From Neckera pumila (taxonomy: Eukaryota; Streptophyta; Bryopsida; Hypnales; Neckeraceae): a stretch of 64,000 nucleotides of DNA. Of the stretch, positions 22,104 through 33,357 are shown piece by piece (position 1 is the stretch's first letter; every line of letters begins with the position of its first letter). The notes below the pieces were generated by a model. That model worked only from the letters and a program-made list of their open reading frames with translations, had not been told where the DNA came from and made no database searches. The stretch lies in contig OZ018415.1 of the NCBI GenBank assembly GCA_963969595.1, positions 248,001 through 312,000 on the forward strand. The letters are read 5' to 3'. The position numbers and the translations under genes were made by a program.

Positions 22104-22739
22104 AGTAGAAGTTAAACTAGATGTCTACCTTGTTCTACAGGATGTACATATTCATCATAGATTCTTGTAGATTTGTAGATTCTTGGAATTTGAAAACTTC
22201 TACTCTAAGTCTAGTCAGTGTTTGAATCATCATGCCGTGTACAAACTATCTCAAGAATGTTCAAATGAAAAAATTGTATCAATTGTGACATCTTTGTTAC
22301 ATCACAACAAATAGAGCTTTTGTTTAAAAATATATAACTAGAGGTAAACAAGTTTGTCAAGCCCTTTACAAGATACACGTAGAAGTTTAAATTCCTGGAA
22401 TTGACCTCTAGATGTTCTTATATTTTCTAGAGGTTTTGAAAATTCCTGAAAACAAATTATACATTTGTATAGAAGTGCATATAGATTCTACAAAGGTCCT
22501 AATGTAGACAAAAAATAATTATGAATAGGCCAAATGTGCTTGTAGATTGTAAGAGGTTTTCCGTCAAAATACAAAAGATTAAAAATGAAATTGGAATTCA
22601 AAAAGGCTTTCCCATTGAATGAGGTTTTAGGAGAAGATATTGTCCAAATTCTTTTTATTAATCAAATTTTGTGAGGGTGCATATTTGAGGGAAAAGCCCT
22701 TTTTCTTTAAAATTTTCATACAACATGTTGTTAAGGAGA

Positions 22740-23460
22740 AGCTTGGTAGGCAGCTCGGGCAGCTCAAAAAAAGTCATTTTTCTAAGAACAAAAATTTCAA
22801 CTTAGGTTCCTAGATTTATATTTACGTAAAAAACTTTGAATCATTCCATTTAAACTTGCAAGATGAAAGTTATGAGGAGTTTTAGTTTGCGGTCAGTTAT
22901 AGAATTTCTATTCTGAAATACATACTGAAGTTCCTTTATTTAACTCATTTTTTCATATTTGTAAGAAAATTTAGAATATGGAATGTAGATTATTTATCAC
23001 AACATTGGAACCATTTGGTATTGGAATGTTTCAATTCCATAAATAAATTCTTAACAGTGTTGTATTTAAAATCATACTCAACTTCTTCTATTTACTAATT
23101 TTTTCAAGGATGAATACAAAATCTGTTTTGTTGAAAATTTTATATATATTTCCTACTTATTTCATCAACTGATACAATATTATTGAGAGTACCTAGACAT
23201 GTTTCTCTAAAAAATTTGAAAGATGAAATCTAACTATTTGAGAAGAATTGAAAACATTTTTTTTTGAAATCCAAGCAACATAATCTTAAAATTGGTAAGG
23301 TTTTTTTTAGTTGAATTTTTGGTAGGATGTAATCTAACAAGTGCAATATAGGATCCTACAGTTGAATTTGTTAATGAATAAATATAGATGAAGATCTTAG
23401 CATTGTTTTGGGTTTCACTACTTTGAAGCAATTTTAGGCCTAAAAGTAACAAATTCATTT
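22740..23460 (+). mobile_element. Degenerate copy of the TTAA element family
   Basis: Blocks such as 'gggcagctcaaaaaaagtca', 'actttgaatcattccattt', 'gaaagttatgaggagttt' and 'tgtagattatttatcacaac' align in order with the elements at 34663-35583 and 60766-61688. Neither terminus is intact, so this is an old or truncated copy. The segment 22104-22739 before it shows no recognisable feature. Confidence 0.6.
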
Positions 23461-23799
23461 AGGGAGTAAATAGTGCATGAATGAGGAAAATTTGTTTGAA
23501 ACACTTGTAAGTCAGAATCATTGTTTCCAGAATCCTAAGTGTGGAACTTGAAATGAAGTCATGGATTTTGAAATTACATGTTATTTTGAACTTATGCATG
23601 CATTTAAAACCCTCTACAAACATGAATTTATTTTGTTTTTATTTATCCTAATTTCTAAACTACATGTCATAGTTATTTGAACTCGTTGAGATGTCTTGCC
23701 GGATAGTTACGTTGAATTGTTTCCTTTGATGGTTTTCAATGTTTCCAGCTTCGTCCTTAGAATTTTTCAGTTCCTTGCTTGATGACTCAAGCAATTTAG

Positions 23800-24140
23800 G
23801 GTTTAGGGCTTAAGGGTAATGACCTAACCCTTGAACCCTAATAAATCCTTTGATATTGTGAATGTTGGTTCGCCCCAATGTTGACAGCATAATTTTCACT
23901 TAAACACTCTGAAACCAATCACTCCTTTCCTCCCATGTCCTGGTGTCCTGACTTCATCATGAGTCCTCATGGTGCCCACTGTAGACCCTAAACCCTCCCG
24001 TTTCATGATTACAATAAGCTTAAGAGGTCCACTCAGCCGTTTTCATTAAGGTACATGTTTTAAAAAAGCTTAAGATGTCAACTCGTACCCTCTTAGCCAC
24101 CACTGTAATTATTTTCTGTCCTATAAACCCTAAACCCATC
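23800..24140 (+). promoter_or_regulatory. Telo-box-rich promoter region
   Basis: Several AAACCCTAA/TTAGGGTTT motifs occur at about 23800-23842, 23985-23996 and 24122-24136 (ATAAACCCTAAACCC), 260-590 bp before the start codon at 24393. Such interstitial telomere motifs are typical of plant promoters active in dividing cells. These are too few and too scattered to be a telomere tract. Confidence 0.45.
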
Positions 24141-24182
24141 CTCCTCCTGACGCTAAGCAGGCTTCAAAGAATGCAGATACCT

Positions 24183-24360
24183 TGTCTCTCTCCGCTGCTT
24201 GTTGCCATCTTTCTTCTCTCTCCGTTGCTTGTTGCCATCGCCTTCTTCTCTCTCCGTTGCTTGTCGCCATTGCCTTCTTCTCTCTTCCTTTGTCGTTATT
24301 CTTTGTGTAGGCTTGTTTCCATCCCCTTCTTCTCTCTTCCTTTGCCGTTGTTCTCTGTGT
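24183..24360 (+). repeat. CT-rich tandem repeat in the 5' leader
   Basis: A unit of about 33 bp (CTTCTTCTCTCTCCGTTGCT then TGTTGCCATCG) is repeated about four times with increasing divergence, directly before the start codon at 24393. It probably lies in the 5' UTR. Short open frames through it are repeat artefacts. Confidence 0.7.
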
Positions 24361-24392
24361 AAAAGCCTCTCTTACCTTCCTGTGCTTCCAAC

Positions 24393-26207
24393 ATGACTAG
24401 TAGGGCCAGGAGCTCACGGTCAAAAAGCCTTGTGAAAGGCAAAGCAGCTCTTTCTGAAGAGGAGCGGAGGTCTCCGAAGACTGCAAGGAAACAGCCGAAG
24501 AAGGAGGACGTCAACGACGGTGGAATTTGCTCAATTTGGGATGAGCCATTTGACTTAGAGGGGTTACCAAGGGAGTTGCGGAAGTCGTTGGTTGTGGTGG
24601 CACCGTGCTTATTAGGGAGAGCAAATGCAATTTACGATGACAAGTTCTTTCACGATGTGGTAGGGCTTTGCAACAGCGGTCCTCTGCCCAAAGACGTGAC
24701 GGACGTCCATGTTCCACCGGAGATATACGAGTGCGACTGGACTGCTGGAGAGGGTTCAAACAAGTCGAGGTACCCGCTTGATTGGTGTGCCGATCCAATT
24801 GCCCGGGATTTATACACAATGCGTTACCATTACGTATACAGCGATATCCCCGACAACAAGGCGATTAGTCTGACCTTCCTCCGCGCTTGCGTGTTCTATT
24901 ACCAAGACAAGCGTAACAAGGTCAATTGGGCTGCTGCAGCTGCTAAGGTGATTGCAGACCGCGGAAAGCATGCTGGAAGCAACCCTCAGAAATTGGGTCC
25001 TCCACCATTGAAGAATCAGATGGCGGGCATCGTGAAGGAGTGCGCAAGGTACATCGATGAGCATTGTGGAGTTCGGGGCATTGGTGGGGGTGGGGGTCCA
25101 AGTGGAGCGAAAAGTGGCGCCGATGCAGTGCAAAAGGTGGAGCAGCTCTTGAAGGAGATCAAGTCCAGGACTGAAGCACTGTAAGAATCCGGGCAGGCAA
25201 TTCAGGCCCTGGAGGTAAGGAAAGGTAAAGTAGCCGCTACTGGTCTGGAGTTGGAAGCTGAGGATGAGCGCCTCAATGAGGTAAAGGATGAGCTGCGGAA
25301 GAACAGCAAGGGACATGCTGCAGCCGGGGAGGTGACAGAGAAGGAGGAGTATGACAAACAACAGCGTCAGGTTAACAAAAGAATTGCAGCTAACAATGAT
25401 CTTTGGGAGTCAAACCAGGCGTCCTTGGAGAAATTGAAGGTGACCTTAGAGCGTGACCGCACTGAGCAGGAGCGTCGGGAGCACGAGCTGAAAACGCTGA
25501 TGAAGAAATGGGCAACTGAGAAAGCATCGCAATTCTCCATGAAGCCGAAACAGCCTGTTGGGATCAATGTGTCGGAAGCGGGTGTTGCTCTAGATGTGAA
25601 GGTAGACGCACCATGTGGAAGCTGCCCGCATCTATTTGTTGCCAACTGTGCTGTTCTTTTCTCATGTGGATGCCTGTTTCACCCGTGGTGCTTGTGGGGC
25701 GAACTAGTGTCTGGTACGTCCGTTTGTCCTCGTTGCAAACAAGTGGCGGAGCAGAGTTGGTTGGAATCATGGGTGTGTGAAGGTTTACAGCAAGTGGATC
25801 TGGGTTCTGTGTCCAAAAAAGAAGAACGTACACCTCCGCCCCCCGGTTCTGCTGTTTGGAAGAGAGCAGCTGTTGGAAACGCTCACTCTTCACCACTGGC
25901 AAAGCTTACTAAGCCGAGGGGGGCGAAAAAGGGTGCATCGTCACCGATTGGTCCTCCCAAGGGTCCATCGAGGGGGGCGAATAAGGGTGCATCGTCACCG
26001 ATTGGTCCTCCCGAGGGTCCATCGCCCCTTGCCGGTAAGAGTGGAACGCATGTCCCACAGCTTATGCCTCCACTTCACCCAGTCCTACCATTTCCGTGCT
26101 TTGCTAACCGTAAGCGTGGGAGGCCATACACAGAAGCTGTTGCTGCAGCCATTACATGCCTTGAACTTCATAGTGCGTGTCCAATGTTCCTCGTTGACGA
26201 GAATTGA
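24393..26207 (+). pseudogene. Second coiled-coil/C4HC3 zinc-finger gene, broken by one in-frame TAA
   Basis: One continuous frame of 605 codons from ATG 24393 to TGA 26205, interrupted only by TAA at 25182-25184 (codon 264). The order is the same as in the gene at 19201-20799: basic N-terminus, globular region with VVGLCNSG, YPLDWC, FLRACV and KLGPPPLKNQM, coiled coil (about 230-380), then Cys408-x2-Cys411-x13-Cys425-x-Cys427-x2-His430-x2-Cys433-x11-Cys445-x2-Cys448. The tail differs: an 18-residue unit (RGAKKGASSPIGPPKGPS) is repeated twice, followed by a conserved-looking end. The stop falls in the coiled coil with both sides open, so it is either a very recent pseudogene, a polymorphism, or a read-through or sequencing error. 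A paralogue of that gene is certain; its function is unknown. Confidence 0.75.
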
Positions 26208-26341
26208 AATAGTTTCTACTGCTTGAAGTTGTGTAGATTAGTTGGAATTTACAGAGATGAATCACTCTTTCATGTCCTCCAGTTTGTTGGAAACGCGTTG
26301 GTTCTCTGTCCTAATTTGTGAATTTGCTCTGTTGATGTGGC

Positions 26342-26581
26342 ATGCTGAAAATAGCAAATGAAACAATTGAAGCAAGGAGGAAGCTGGAAGAAGAAGCTGC
26401 CAACGCAGGAGTGACAGTTGCATCTCAGTCCAAGCCACACTCATCAAACGTCGATGGGATTGCTAACTCAGATGAAGACGAACTTGCTGTTGAAGAACAA
26501 GGAACTCCATCGGAGTCATCGAAGTCATTGGATGCCATTTCAGCTGAACTAGATGCGTGTATATCAAAATGCCTTGACTAG
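26342..26581 (+). CDS. Small acidic ORF, possible exon of unknown gene
   Basis: An 80-codon frame with a helical start (ETIEARRKLEEEAANAG) and an acidic Ser-rich stretch (NSDEDELAVEEQGTPSESSK), ending at TAG 26579. It may be a real exon, because composition and codon use look coding, and an acceptor-like AAAATAG precedes it. No upstream exon that would join it is evident except the zinc-finger gene ending at 26207. Low certainty. Confidence 0.3.
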   Translation: MLKIANETIEARRKLEEEAANAGVTVASQSKPHSSNVDGIANSDEDELAVEEQGTPSESSKSLDAISAELDACISKCLD

Positions 26582-27228
26582 CTCGGACATAGACCTGTTA
26601 CCTCATTAGTGTACAATTCAGATTAAGACCATATTGGAAACGGAATTTTCATGAGGATAATAATAGTTTTGATCTTTTGATACTTATTAGTTATACTAAG
26701 CGTTGCCTGCCTCTTTGTCTGTTCGCTTGAGCATCCCTATTAAATAATAAAAGAAGACCTTCTCATTTCAATACTTGACATCTTTCACAGTGTCAACATG
26801 CTCCTCTAGAGCAGAGAAATTACTATGCTGCAATGGTAGCGTGAAGTGCACATTAACTAAACACAAAGAAATGACAAGTCTAAACTGGAACTATGCACTA
26901 GCAGCCCTCTTTCTGTGAACGTTGGAAACACATCATATTTTGAACCCAAATCCGTGTAAGATATGTACCCAGCTTTTTGAAACAAATGATCACAAGAGCA
27001 TGAGTGGCAAAGAAGTTGAAACACAGACTATACTCGTAGAAAATAGGCATGTATTAGTGATCCCTCAACATCAATGTTCACACTGTTGTCCACTAGAGTT
27101 GCTTTCGACATGAAAATTGGGCTGAACACCCCAGTACGTAGAAAAAGCTACCTTGACAGAATTGAAAGCCGAATTGTTCCGACTGTGACCAAAAAGCTAA
27201 GTGTAGCACTAGTTCTGCTAAGTTCTAA
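26582..27228. other. Spacer between convergent genes
   Basis: No credible gene or repeat boundary. AATAAT/AATAAA-like signals near 26740 may serve the plus-strand gene. Confidence 0.4.
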
Positions 27229-28847
27229 CTAACATGCTACTATTTGAAAAATCCACGGTGGTAAGACTTGTGCTACTGTCTGAGACCCTTTGTGCCTAGG
27301 GTTGATGTTAACATCTGGATGCCCCTCTCGCTGCAACCTAAACCGGAACTTGTCTGGAGCCACATCGCCTAGAGTGATAGAAACCTCTGTCCGAATGTGG
27401 GTCAGGTGCCAACTTCGACCAACTTCGAACGTTGCAACCATGACACCTTCAAAATAGCAACGAAGAAACACCATCTCCTCTTCATCTGTTTGATCGATTT
27501 GTTCCCAGGTAACACCATCTCGTGTCAACCGCTCCCTTCCGTATTTGAAGTTCGTGTACAGAGTGGATCTCCCCAAATGGTATCTGTGCACAAGAACACG
27601 AGTTAATCAATCTATAATGCACACAGCACAATTGGAATCACCCTCAACCACACATTGTAACGGCCTTTGCAACAATGCAATGTTGTTGCCCACGTCCAGT
27701 AAGCTAGTGAGTTAGTGATTGTGGACAGAATTCTAGAAACACAGCAATGGAAAGGTGTTGGCAACAAAAAGTAGGCATCAAAAGCCTTTTGTACCCAAGT
27801 GAGGACTGAGATCGATCAAACACACCTGAAAGTTACAGACGGCTTGGAAATCGTGCACCTAACTATATCTTTTGCAAGCACGATTTTTTGCTCCCACCCC
27901 GGGTCCATGAGACTCGTGAAAAACTCGTCACTGGGGTTGTTTAGAACATACAGGGTAGATGTCCGTCTCATGCTGTCGCCATCTAGGGCAAAGAGATCGA
28001 CAAAAACATGTAGTGGAAGAAACCATTGCAGATGCCCCATGCGGCTCCCGGTGGTGGCTTTAGTTACCGATTGGAAGTCCGCCCTAAACTTTGCTCTGAA
28101 AGCCTCGCTAGTGTGCATATTGAGAAGAGGCCACTCGGCATCAGTGAATGCTGGCAACAGCAATGGCTCAGTGCTGCCATATAAAAGACCTGGTGTGGGG
28201 GGAACATACACACGATTAGAGAAAAAAAATCCCATTATTAAGGAGATCAGTGTAGGACCTTCCTACGCGGGTGGCCTCACCAACATCACTGTGTAGAACG
28301 ACAATGACTCCTAGTATAGAGCCCGGCTCCACCCAGTCCTCAAAGTATGTCTGGTACAAAACTGTTACCAATAGCAAACACAACACAGAATTAACAACTA
28401 TCAAGGATCAAGGTCAACATGAACTTGAGAATTAAACATATCTGCTGGAAACAAGCGGTGAATCAAATTGCAGTGGCTTCCAAGACTTTTCAAAATCTCA
28501 CAGTTGCAGGGAACTCGATCATGGCGTTCTTTTGGATCTAACAACACTTGGTGTCTTTCCTAGGCGTGTCTCACCAATACGGACTGCAGTTCCGGCTTGT
28601 TGGTGACAACCCTTCGTTTGTCCACCTTGAACCGGAAATCCACAATTTGAGCTTTGTATGACCCCCTCATGTTGTCACCTCCAAACCTGCGCGCCTCTAC
28701 AGCCCAACTGTCGACCCTTCCTGGATTAAGCCTCACCCACGAAAACTTCTCATATCGTGTTGGAATCCACTCACCATCATCGTTGTGAGTAGTGTGCAAG
28801 GTGACTGCACACACCTGGGCACGAGGTTGACGATTTGCCATTGCCAT
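27229..28847 (-). CDS. Four-exon gene of unknown function
   Basis: Minus-strand exons 28847-28575, 28350-28281, 28189-27826 and 27583-27229 are joined by three introns with GTGAGA/CCAG, GTGAGG/CCAG and GTGTGT/ACAG borders. Phases 0, 1 and 2 agree at every junction, giving 353 residues ending in TAG. The ATG at 28847 (MAMANRQPRAQ) is the first good start; an upstream open frame at 29053-28850 could be a 5' UTR ORF or an earlier exon. The protein is mixed alpha/beta in character, rich in Arg and aromatic residues, with no signal peptide or membrane segment. Notable blocks are WIPTRYEKFSWVRL, FEDWVEPGSILGVIVVLHSD, MGHLQWFLPLHVFVDLFALD and EVSITLGDVAPDKFRFRL. I do not recognise the family. It is tail-to-tail with the broken zinc-finger gene. 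Confidence 0.65.
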
Positions 28848-29657
28848 TCTCAACTGTGCTCAAAGTCTATTGCAATCGGATCTTGGTTTGACTGGAGATG
28901 ACATGAACTTGCAACCAAGAATTTGAACTCCAACGTCTGTACTTTCCCGCCAGGGGTACTTCCACCCATCACCCTCATGGGCGGCTCCACTACTTGTTTT
29001 AAGCACGGTAGAGTTGGGACTTGTACAAACCATGGTACAGACGTTGTCAACATCCAGTTTTTTATAAAACTACAAGGACCACTTTCATGATGCCACCTTT
29101 AATTAATGGTTTCCATCCAAGAATAGCTACTGGTCCAAACCCCTTCCCAATCTGATGTCACCACCTGAGGTTCCAACATGGACAACGCCATGTTAGAATT
29201 AAAATGGATTTTCCATTGTACCTTTTGGGAAAATAGGCCAATTTCTTTTTGGGCACTCCTACACCTCAATTCTCCTCTAATGGTTATATTAGTTATATAC
29301 ATACTGAATTTCAAAAGTTGATGAGAGCTTTTGCAAAAGATGCCCAAATTGCCAAACTGCTAGAAAAGTTTAGACAATAGAACTTTGGATTTGGGCACCT
29401 AATTGAAAAAAAATTATAATTCCACTAAAGGGGTACATGTTCACATCTTGGATGTTCATAAAATTTGACATGACCAAAATTGACTTCGGATTTTCAATTG
29501 TTTGTTCAACAAACAATTGGCCTTTACGAGTTAAGAGGAGTAATTTGATTAGAGAGTCGTTCAAATAGGATTGAAAGCATCTGAGGGTTCTACTTAAATA
29601 ATCAATGAACTTTGATAAGGCCATCATAGAACAAGCCGATGGACATAGATGCCAATA
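28848..29657. other. 5' flank of the four-exon gene and repeats
   Basis: 28850-29053 has a 67-codon minus-strand frame just upstream of the gene start. 29100-29650 is AT-rich with no gene. Confidence 0.4.
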
Positions 29658-29848
29658 CAGTAGAATTCCTCTAAATGCATAGGTCCGGGACCGTCTGAAA
29701 ACATTCATTTAGAGAGGTTTTGCAATTATAAGGGGTGCATTTAGAAGGAGTTCTACTGTAGTTCCACCTCAAGTCGGGACTGTTGGGACCAGATAGTTAG
29801 AGAGTTTTTTGCAATTATAAGGGGTGCATTTAGAGGAGTTCTACTGTA
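29658..29848. mobile_element. CAGTAGAA/CTACTG-ended (pogo/mariner-like) MITE with duplicated end
   Basis: CAGTAGAATTCCTCTAAATG starts at 29658 after TA, and TTCTACTG before TA ends at 29758. A second right end (GCATTTAGAGGAGTTCTACT then GTA) follows at about 29826-29848, with the preceding 'gcaattataaggggtgcatt' also duplicated. TA flanks with CAGT..ACTG ends are typical of pogo/Tc1-mariner elements. Confidence 0.65.
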
Positions 29849-31265
29849 ATAGGTTTCTGAAGGATAGCTCTTGAAAGTTCAATAAAAAGCGGACACATAT
29901 GGGAGTGCAAATACAAACAAAGGGCAATGCAGAGCTTAGGAGTAGTAGTGGGATTGAACGAGAGATTTCTGGGTGGTCGCAAAAGAAGAAGAGGAGGATA
30001 CCTACCTTTATCAACAACTTAGGCAATTGGTTGAATTTACATTCTTTGATTCTTTTTTTTTTAATTCTAGAATCTACAAGTTAGATCATCTATTGATATT
30101 AGAGGTCAGTTTGTATGAGGTTTTTTTTAGCTTAAAAAATCAACTTGAGCTAATCTCGTCAAAGGCCCTCAAACAAGCAGAAGTTTGTTTCCAATGTATT
30201 GTAGTAAACACTTGCTATTTTCCTTTTTGACATGGGAAGTCAAACTCGTTGTCACAATGACAAGAGAATCTCAATTGGGTGAGGCGCTTCAAAGGGCAAG
30301 CAAAAAGATAGAATAAATTAGTTTTGCGATACTGCAATTATATACATAGGCAATGAAACTACAATCCCCTATGACGGTCGCATTGGAGTGTTGGTTTAGC
30401 TTCAAACCAATTTCCAAATAGCACAATGTTGTTACCATCTTGAAAAATTGGTTCTATTGCAAATGCTATAATAGGTTGTCTACTACCATAAAGAGCATGG
30501 CTTTAGAGCAGCTCCAATGTATGAATGGAAATAGAGACACCAAGTTGTTAGAAGTAGGGCGAGGCTAGACTCTTCTCACTTACCAATATGCATGCCTCCA
30601 ATGTTCAATCGCGTAAAGGACCAGCAAACGGAGCAAATGAAACTTTTTTGAGCTTTCTTTGGATAAGGTGTTGGAAAACACCACTAGCTGTCACCATGGT
30701 CAGAGAATCTCACTTCTTTCAACTCCTAAAGTATTGTTTTAGGCTCAACAAAATGCGTAAGGATGTCGAGCCAAGGCTCCCATTTGTAGAGGTTTGGAAA
30801 ATGCCATTGACTACAACAGCTACACTGGAATACAATTATTTGCAACATGCTGTCACATGACCCGTTTGCTCTATACACGTACTTGGTTCCAGGTTGCGAT
30901 GGAGCATCTCCAATTTAGGAACTAAAACAAGGAAAGGAACGGAATTCTGAAAGTAGAGGGGGTCGGACTTCATTCCATTCTGGTGACTTTCTTTAAAATT
31001 TGATCCAATGCAAAGCTGGCAATCCAAACCTCAAATAGAATTTTTTTTACATTATAAAAAGGATAAAAAAAATTATATTAAAAAAATCCTTACACATAAA
31101 ATAGGAAGTTCCAATTAATTAACACACATCAAGGAAAATTTTGAAAAGTATGACAATTATAACTTTTCCTATTGTAAGCCAATATGTAGGCCCTCCATAC
31201 GTTGCCAACTTGTTGGGCTTGAGAATTAAAAATGACAAGATTAAGAGTAGAGAGAATCAGGGAGA
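29849..31265. other. Intergenic, no gene seen
   Basis: Open frames of up to 90 codons exist but carry no motif. 'ttagagcagctccaatg' near 30505 resembles common plant MITE ends, but I could not find its partner with confidence. Confidence 0.4.
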
Positions 31266-31308
31266 CCAATACCGATTGCATTGAGACTCTCAATGCAATC
31301 GGTATTGG
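31266..31308. repeat. Perfect 43-nt hairpin, 21-bp arms
   Basis: CCAATACCGATTGCATTGAG plus A is followed by a single C and then the exact reverse complement ending at 31308. Arms of 21 bp with a one-base loop are unlikely by chance. It could be a degraded MITE centre, a protein-binding palindrome or a small-RNA source. Confidence 0.9.
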
Positions 31309-32468
31309 ACTGGAGACATATTTTTTTAGTGGGACCATCATTATGCCACTGGCATGGTGGTTTCCAATTGGATTGGATTTGCTCTTAAGTCAATCTTGTC
31401 CTTGCAAATATATACAAAATACAACTTGCATCACATGTAGGAAATGTCAACCATAAAGAAGGCATAGCAATCAATTTCGAGTTCTTGTTGTGAAATGAAT
31501 TTTCTATGATTTTTCAAAGCTCAATGTTAAAACATAAATAGACCCTTATTGAAGCATAGACAGACCTTTGATAAAGCGTGGGTTGACATGTCTACTCCCC
31601 AAGTGCATTGCCATCATGATAAAGGTTTGCTAAGATTGTGGTAATGGATAGGCCACTAAAGCAAATGGGAGGGTCCTGTAGGTGGCAAAATTGGGTGGAT
31701 GGCAGTAATGGGTAGTTCTATTGTATGCGTTTTTTCTTTGCAATCAAATTCCGTTTCATTTGTTTCAAAAAACTAAAAAACAAAGATCACCTCCCTAGCT
31801 ACAAAAATCAAACATCATTTCTAAAAAATAATTGCCTTTCAAATTATATGAATCCTTTTTTTCTTTTCTTTTGACATAAAATTGTATATCATGTATCAAT
31901 ATGACCAAAAAAAAATATGTTTTAGAATCAAACATTTTCAAAATAAACTATAATTGTATGTCAAAAGATGAAATTACATTGGATAATATAACAAACAGAA
32001 TCTAACTAATTTAACCCTTATATTCTTTTGACTATTTTTGACAAAATGTATCCACACTAGTCATTTTTTTAGTGCATTGAAGACAATTGAAACATAAAAA
32101 AACATTCTTCAACAATATAAATTTGTACTAGACTACTACAAGAATGCGTGAAACAAAACTCAACTTAATTGGCTGTTTAGATTGCGAGATTATAACATTT
32201 GAAGTTCAAGGAAATAATTTTTTGGGCTTTGCCCAATACAGGGTCCGCATAGTTGGACTCAACTTTGTGGAGAAGGAAATATTTGTGTTGACTATGTAGA
32301 TTTTGATTCTTCTAAAGAATGACTTTTTTTTTTAATGTTGAAATCCTGCACATTGTTTTGTATTAAACCTGTGTTTTTATTGCAATTGTACTAATTTGAG
32401 CACAAATTTGCACAAAAATATTTCACACCAAGGATTTTTGTAGATTTGTACACGTGACGGTAGCTTAC
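31309..32468. other. Intergenic with possible retroelement 3' tail
   Basis: About 31600-31790 resembles the tail at 14150-14245 (see that entry). The rest is AT-rich without genes. Confidence 0.4.
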
Positions 32469-33357
32469 CCCCTAAAGTTCTAAGACTATATTTTCACCGA
32501 AAAATGCTCAAAAATTGCCATTTTTAGTACAAGTAGTAGGATTTTGTAGTATGGTGACTTGAAAACATATAGTAAAAATTTCAGAAATTTCCACCGCGTG
32601 GATTGCAAGATATAAGCATTCAAATTCACTGAAATTTTTTTTTGGGCCTTGCAAAAAACAGGGTAGTAGCGTTTCACAAGCTCACTTTTTTGATGAAGAA
32701 ATGTCCAAAATGATGGTGCTTCTTTGGATTATTTTTTCTAGACAAATTGACTACATGCTTGAATAATTTCACTTCATTTGGAATAGTACAACATATAGGA
32801 TAAAAATAGTAAATAAATAGTAGTAGAGAATGATTCAAAATACGAAATTGTCAAGAATTTAATTATAGAATTTAAAAATGCTAATCCCCATGGTTGCAAT
32901 GTTGTAATAAATAATCTACATTCTATGATTTTATTTTTTTGAGAAAATAATGAAAATTGATTAAGTTAAAGGACTTCAAAGTTTATTTTAGAGTAGAGAA
33001 TCCATAATTGCCCGCAAACTAAAGATCTTCATAACTTTTGGCTCATTGATCAAAACGGGATGATTCAAAGCTTTTTACGTGCATATAACTCTAGAAAATC
33101 AATTTCAAACTTTTGTTTTTGAAAAAAGTGACTTTTTTTATCTGCCCGGACTACCTAGTTACAAAAAGAAGTAACATATTAGGCCATAACTTTTGACTCG
33201 TATTTCCAAATTGCATGAAATTTGGTGCATATGATAAATATTCCTCTCATCCATCTTCCAGTTAAAATTTGAGCCATAAAATTTGGAAATCTCTAGTCAC
33301 ACTTATCTGCCCAAAATTTCTATACAACCAAAAAACGCATGCCGGTCCCTTTAGGGG
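32469..33357 (-). mobile_element. TTAA-family 0.9-kb element (reverse orientation)
   Basis: The left terminus CCCCTAAAGTTCTAAG follows TTAC, and the right terminus GGTCCCTTTAGGGG precedes TTTAA. The 889-bp interior is the reverse complement of the copies at 34663 and 60766 (for example GCATGCCGGTCC here, GGACCAACATGC there). The flanking TTAA has decayed on the left. Non-coding. Confidence 0.8.

Noticed and set aside
23800..24140. Interstitial telomere tract
   Set aside because: Only isolated AAACCCTAA motifs, better explained as promoter telo-boxes.
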